The position numbers and the translations under genes are program-made. A stretch of 5,082 nucleotides of DNA. Origin: Syntrophaceae bacterium UBA3084. GTDB taxonomy: Bacteria; Desulfobacterota; Syntrophia; Syntrophales; UBA6807. Location: NCBI GenBank assembly GCA_002367335.1, contig DFBI01000206.1, positions 5,941-11,022 of the forward strand, given 5' to 3'. Below the pieces are notes generated by a model. It did not search any database and was not told the origin of the DNA. It saw only the letters and a program-made list of their open reading frames with translations. Positions 4,988-5,082 of this stretch are shown piece by piece (position 1 is the first letter of the stretch; every line of letters begins with the position of its first letter).

Positions 4988-5082
4988 ATCTTGTTCAATA
5001 GATTGTTTTTGCAAAACCTCAGCTTTACGGAAAATCTGAAGAAGGCTTTAGAAGCTATGGAATTAAAAATAAATAACCTTTA
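4988..5082 (+). other. possible 5' end of a rightward gene, cut by the window edge
   Basis: The plus strand is open from 4988 to the edge. An ATG at 5057 begins MELKINNL, with GAAGG at 5041-5045, an 11-base spacing that is slightly long. The frame before it (NLKKALEA) also reads like a protein, so an upstream TTG start is possible. Only 26 bases follow the ATG, so this is a weak call; a leftward gene ending exactly at the edge (TAA read from 5082 to 5080) is the alternative. Confidence 0.22.

Overview
The window looks like a chromosomal segment of a Gram-negative, moderately AT-rich bacterium. Two consecutive genes for making KDO, the inner-core sugar of lipopolysaccharide, imply an LPS-bearing outer membrane. 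The metal-type KdsA, the anchored TPR protein and the particular intergenic repeats (CCTTGNN heptads; a palindrome that translates as VRQAHHE / PELVEG) fit an environmental Desulfobacterota-like lineage or another group rich in metagenome-assembled genomes. That placement is inference, not proof.

All four confident genes lie on the minus strand, so transcription order runs from high to low coordinates: xerD (3936-4823), a membrane-anchored TPR protein (1634-3628), kdsA (650-1474), kdsC (104-646). kdsA and kdsC are separated by 3 nt, and the kdsC ribosome binding site lies in the last kdsA codons, so they form a coupled pair. KdsA condenses phosphoenolpyruvate with arabinose-5-phosphate to KDO-8-phosphate, and KdsC removes the phosphate. 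The TPR protein and XerD are separated from each other and from kdsA by repeat-filled gaps, so co-transcription is uncertain. XerD is a housekeeping-type tyrosine recombinase.

The intergenic DNA is the unusual part. Two heptanucleotide arrays with the same CCTTG core, in the same orientation, bracket the TPR gene (1559-1628 and 3813-3924). A palindromic composite element (about 3641-3812) abuts the TPR start codon. Its 21-nt outer unit (GACTTTTTAC-N5-CATCAA) recurs as a tight hairpin just after kdsC (41-84), next to a GC-rich hairpin (13-35). An intrinsic-terminator hairpin (4923-4959) lies upstream of xerD, and the last ~95 nt may hold the start of a rightward gene.

The TPR protein is internally remarkable: twelve of its repeats fall into four copies of a three-TPR supermodule of about 102 residues. 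I see no defence system, CRISPR array, RNA gene or complete mobile element. The candidates for something undescribed are the repeat families and the TPR protein.
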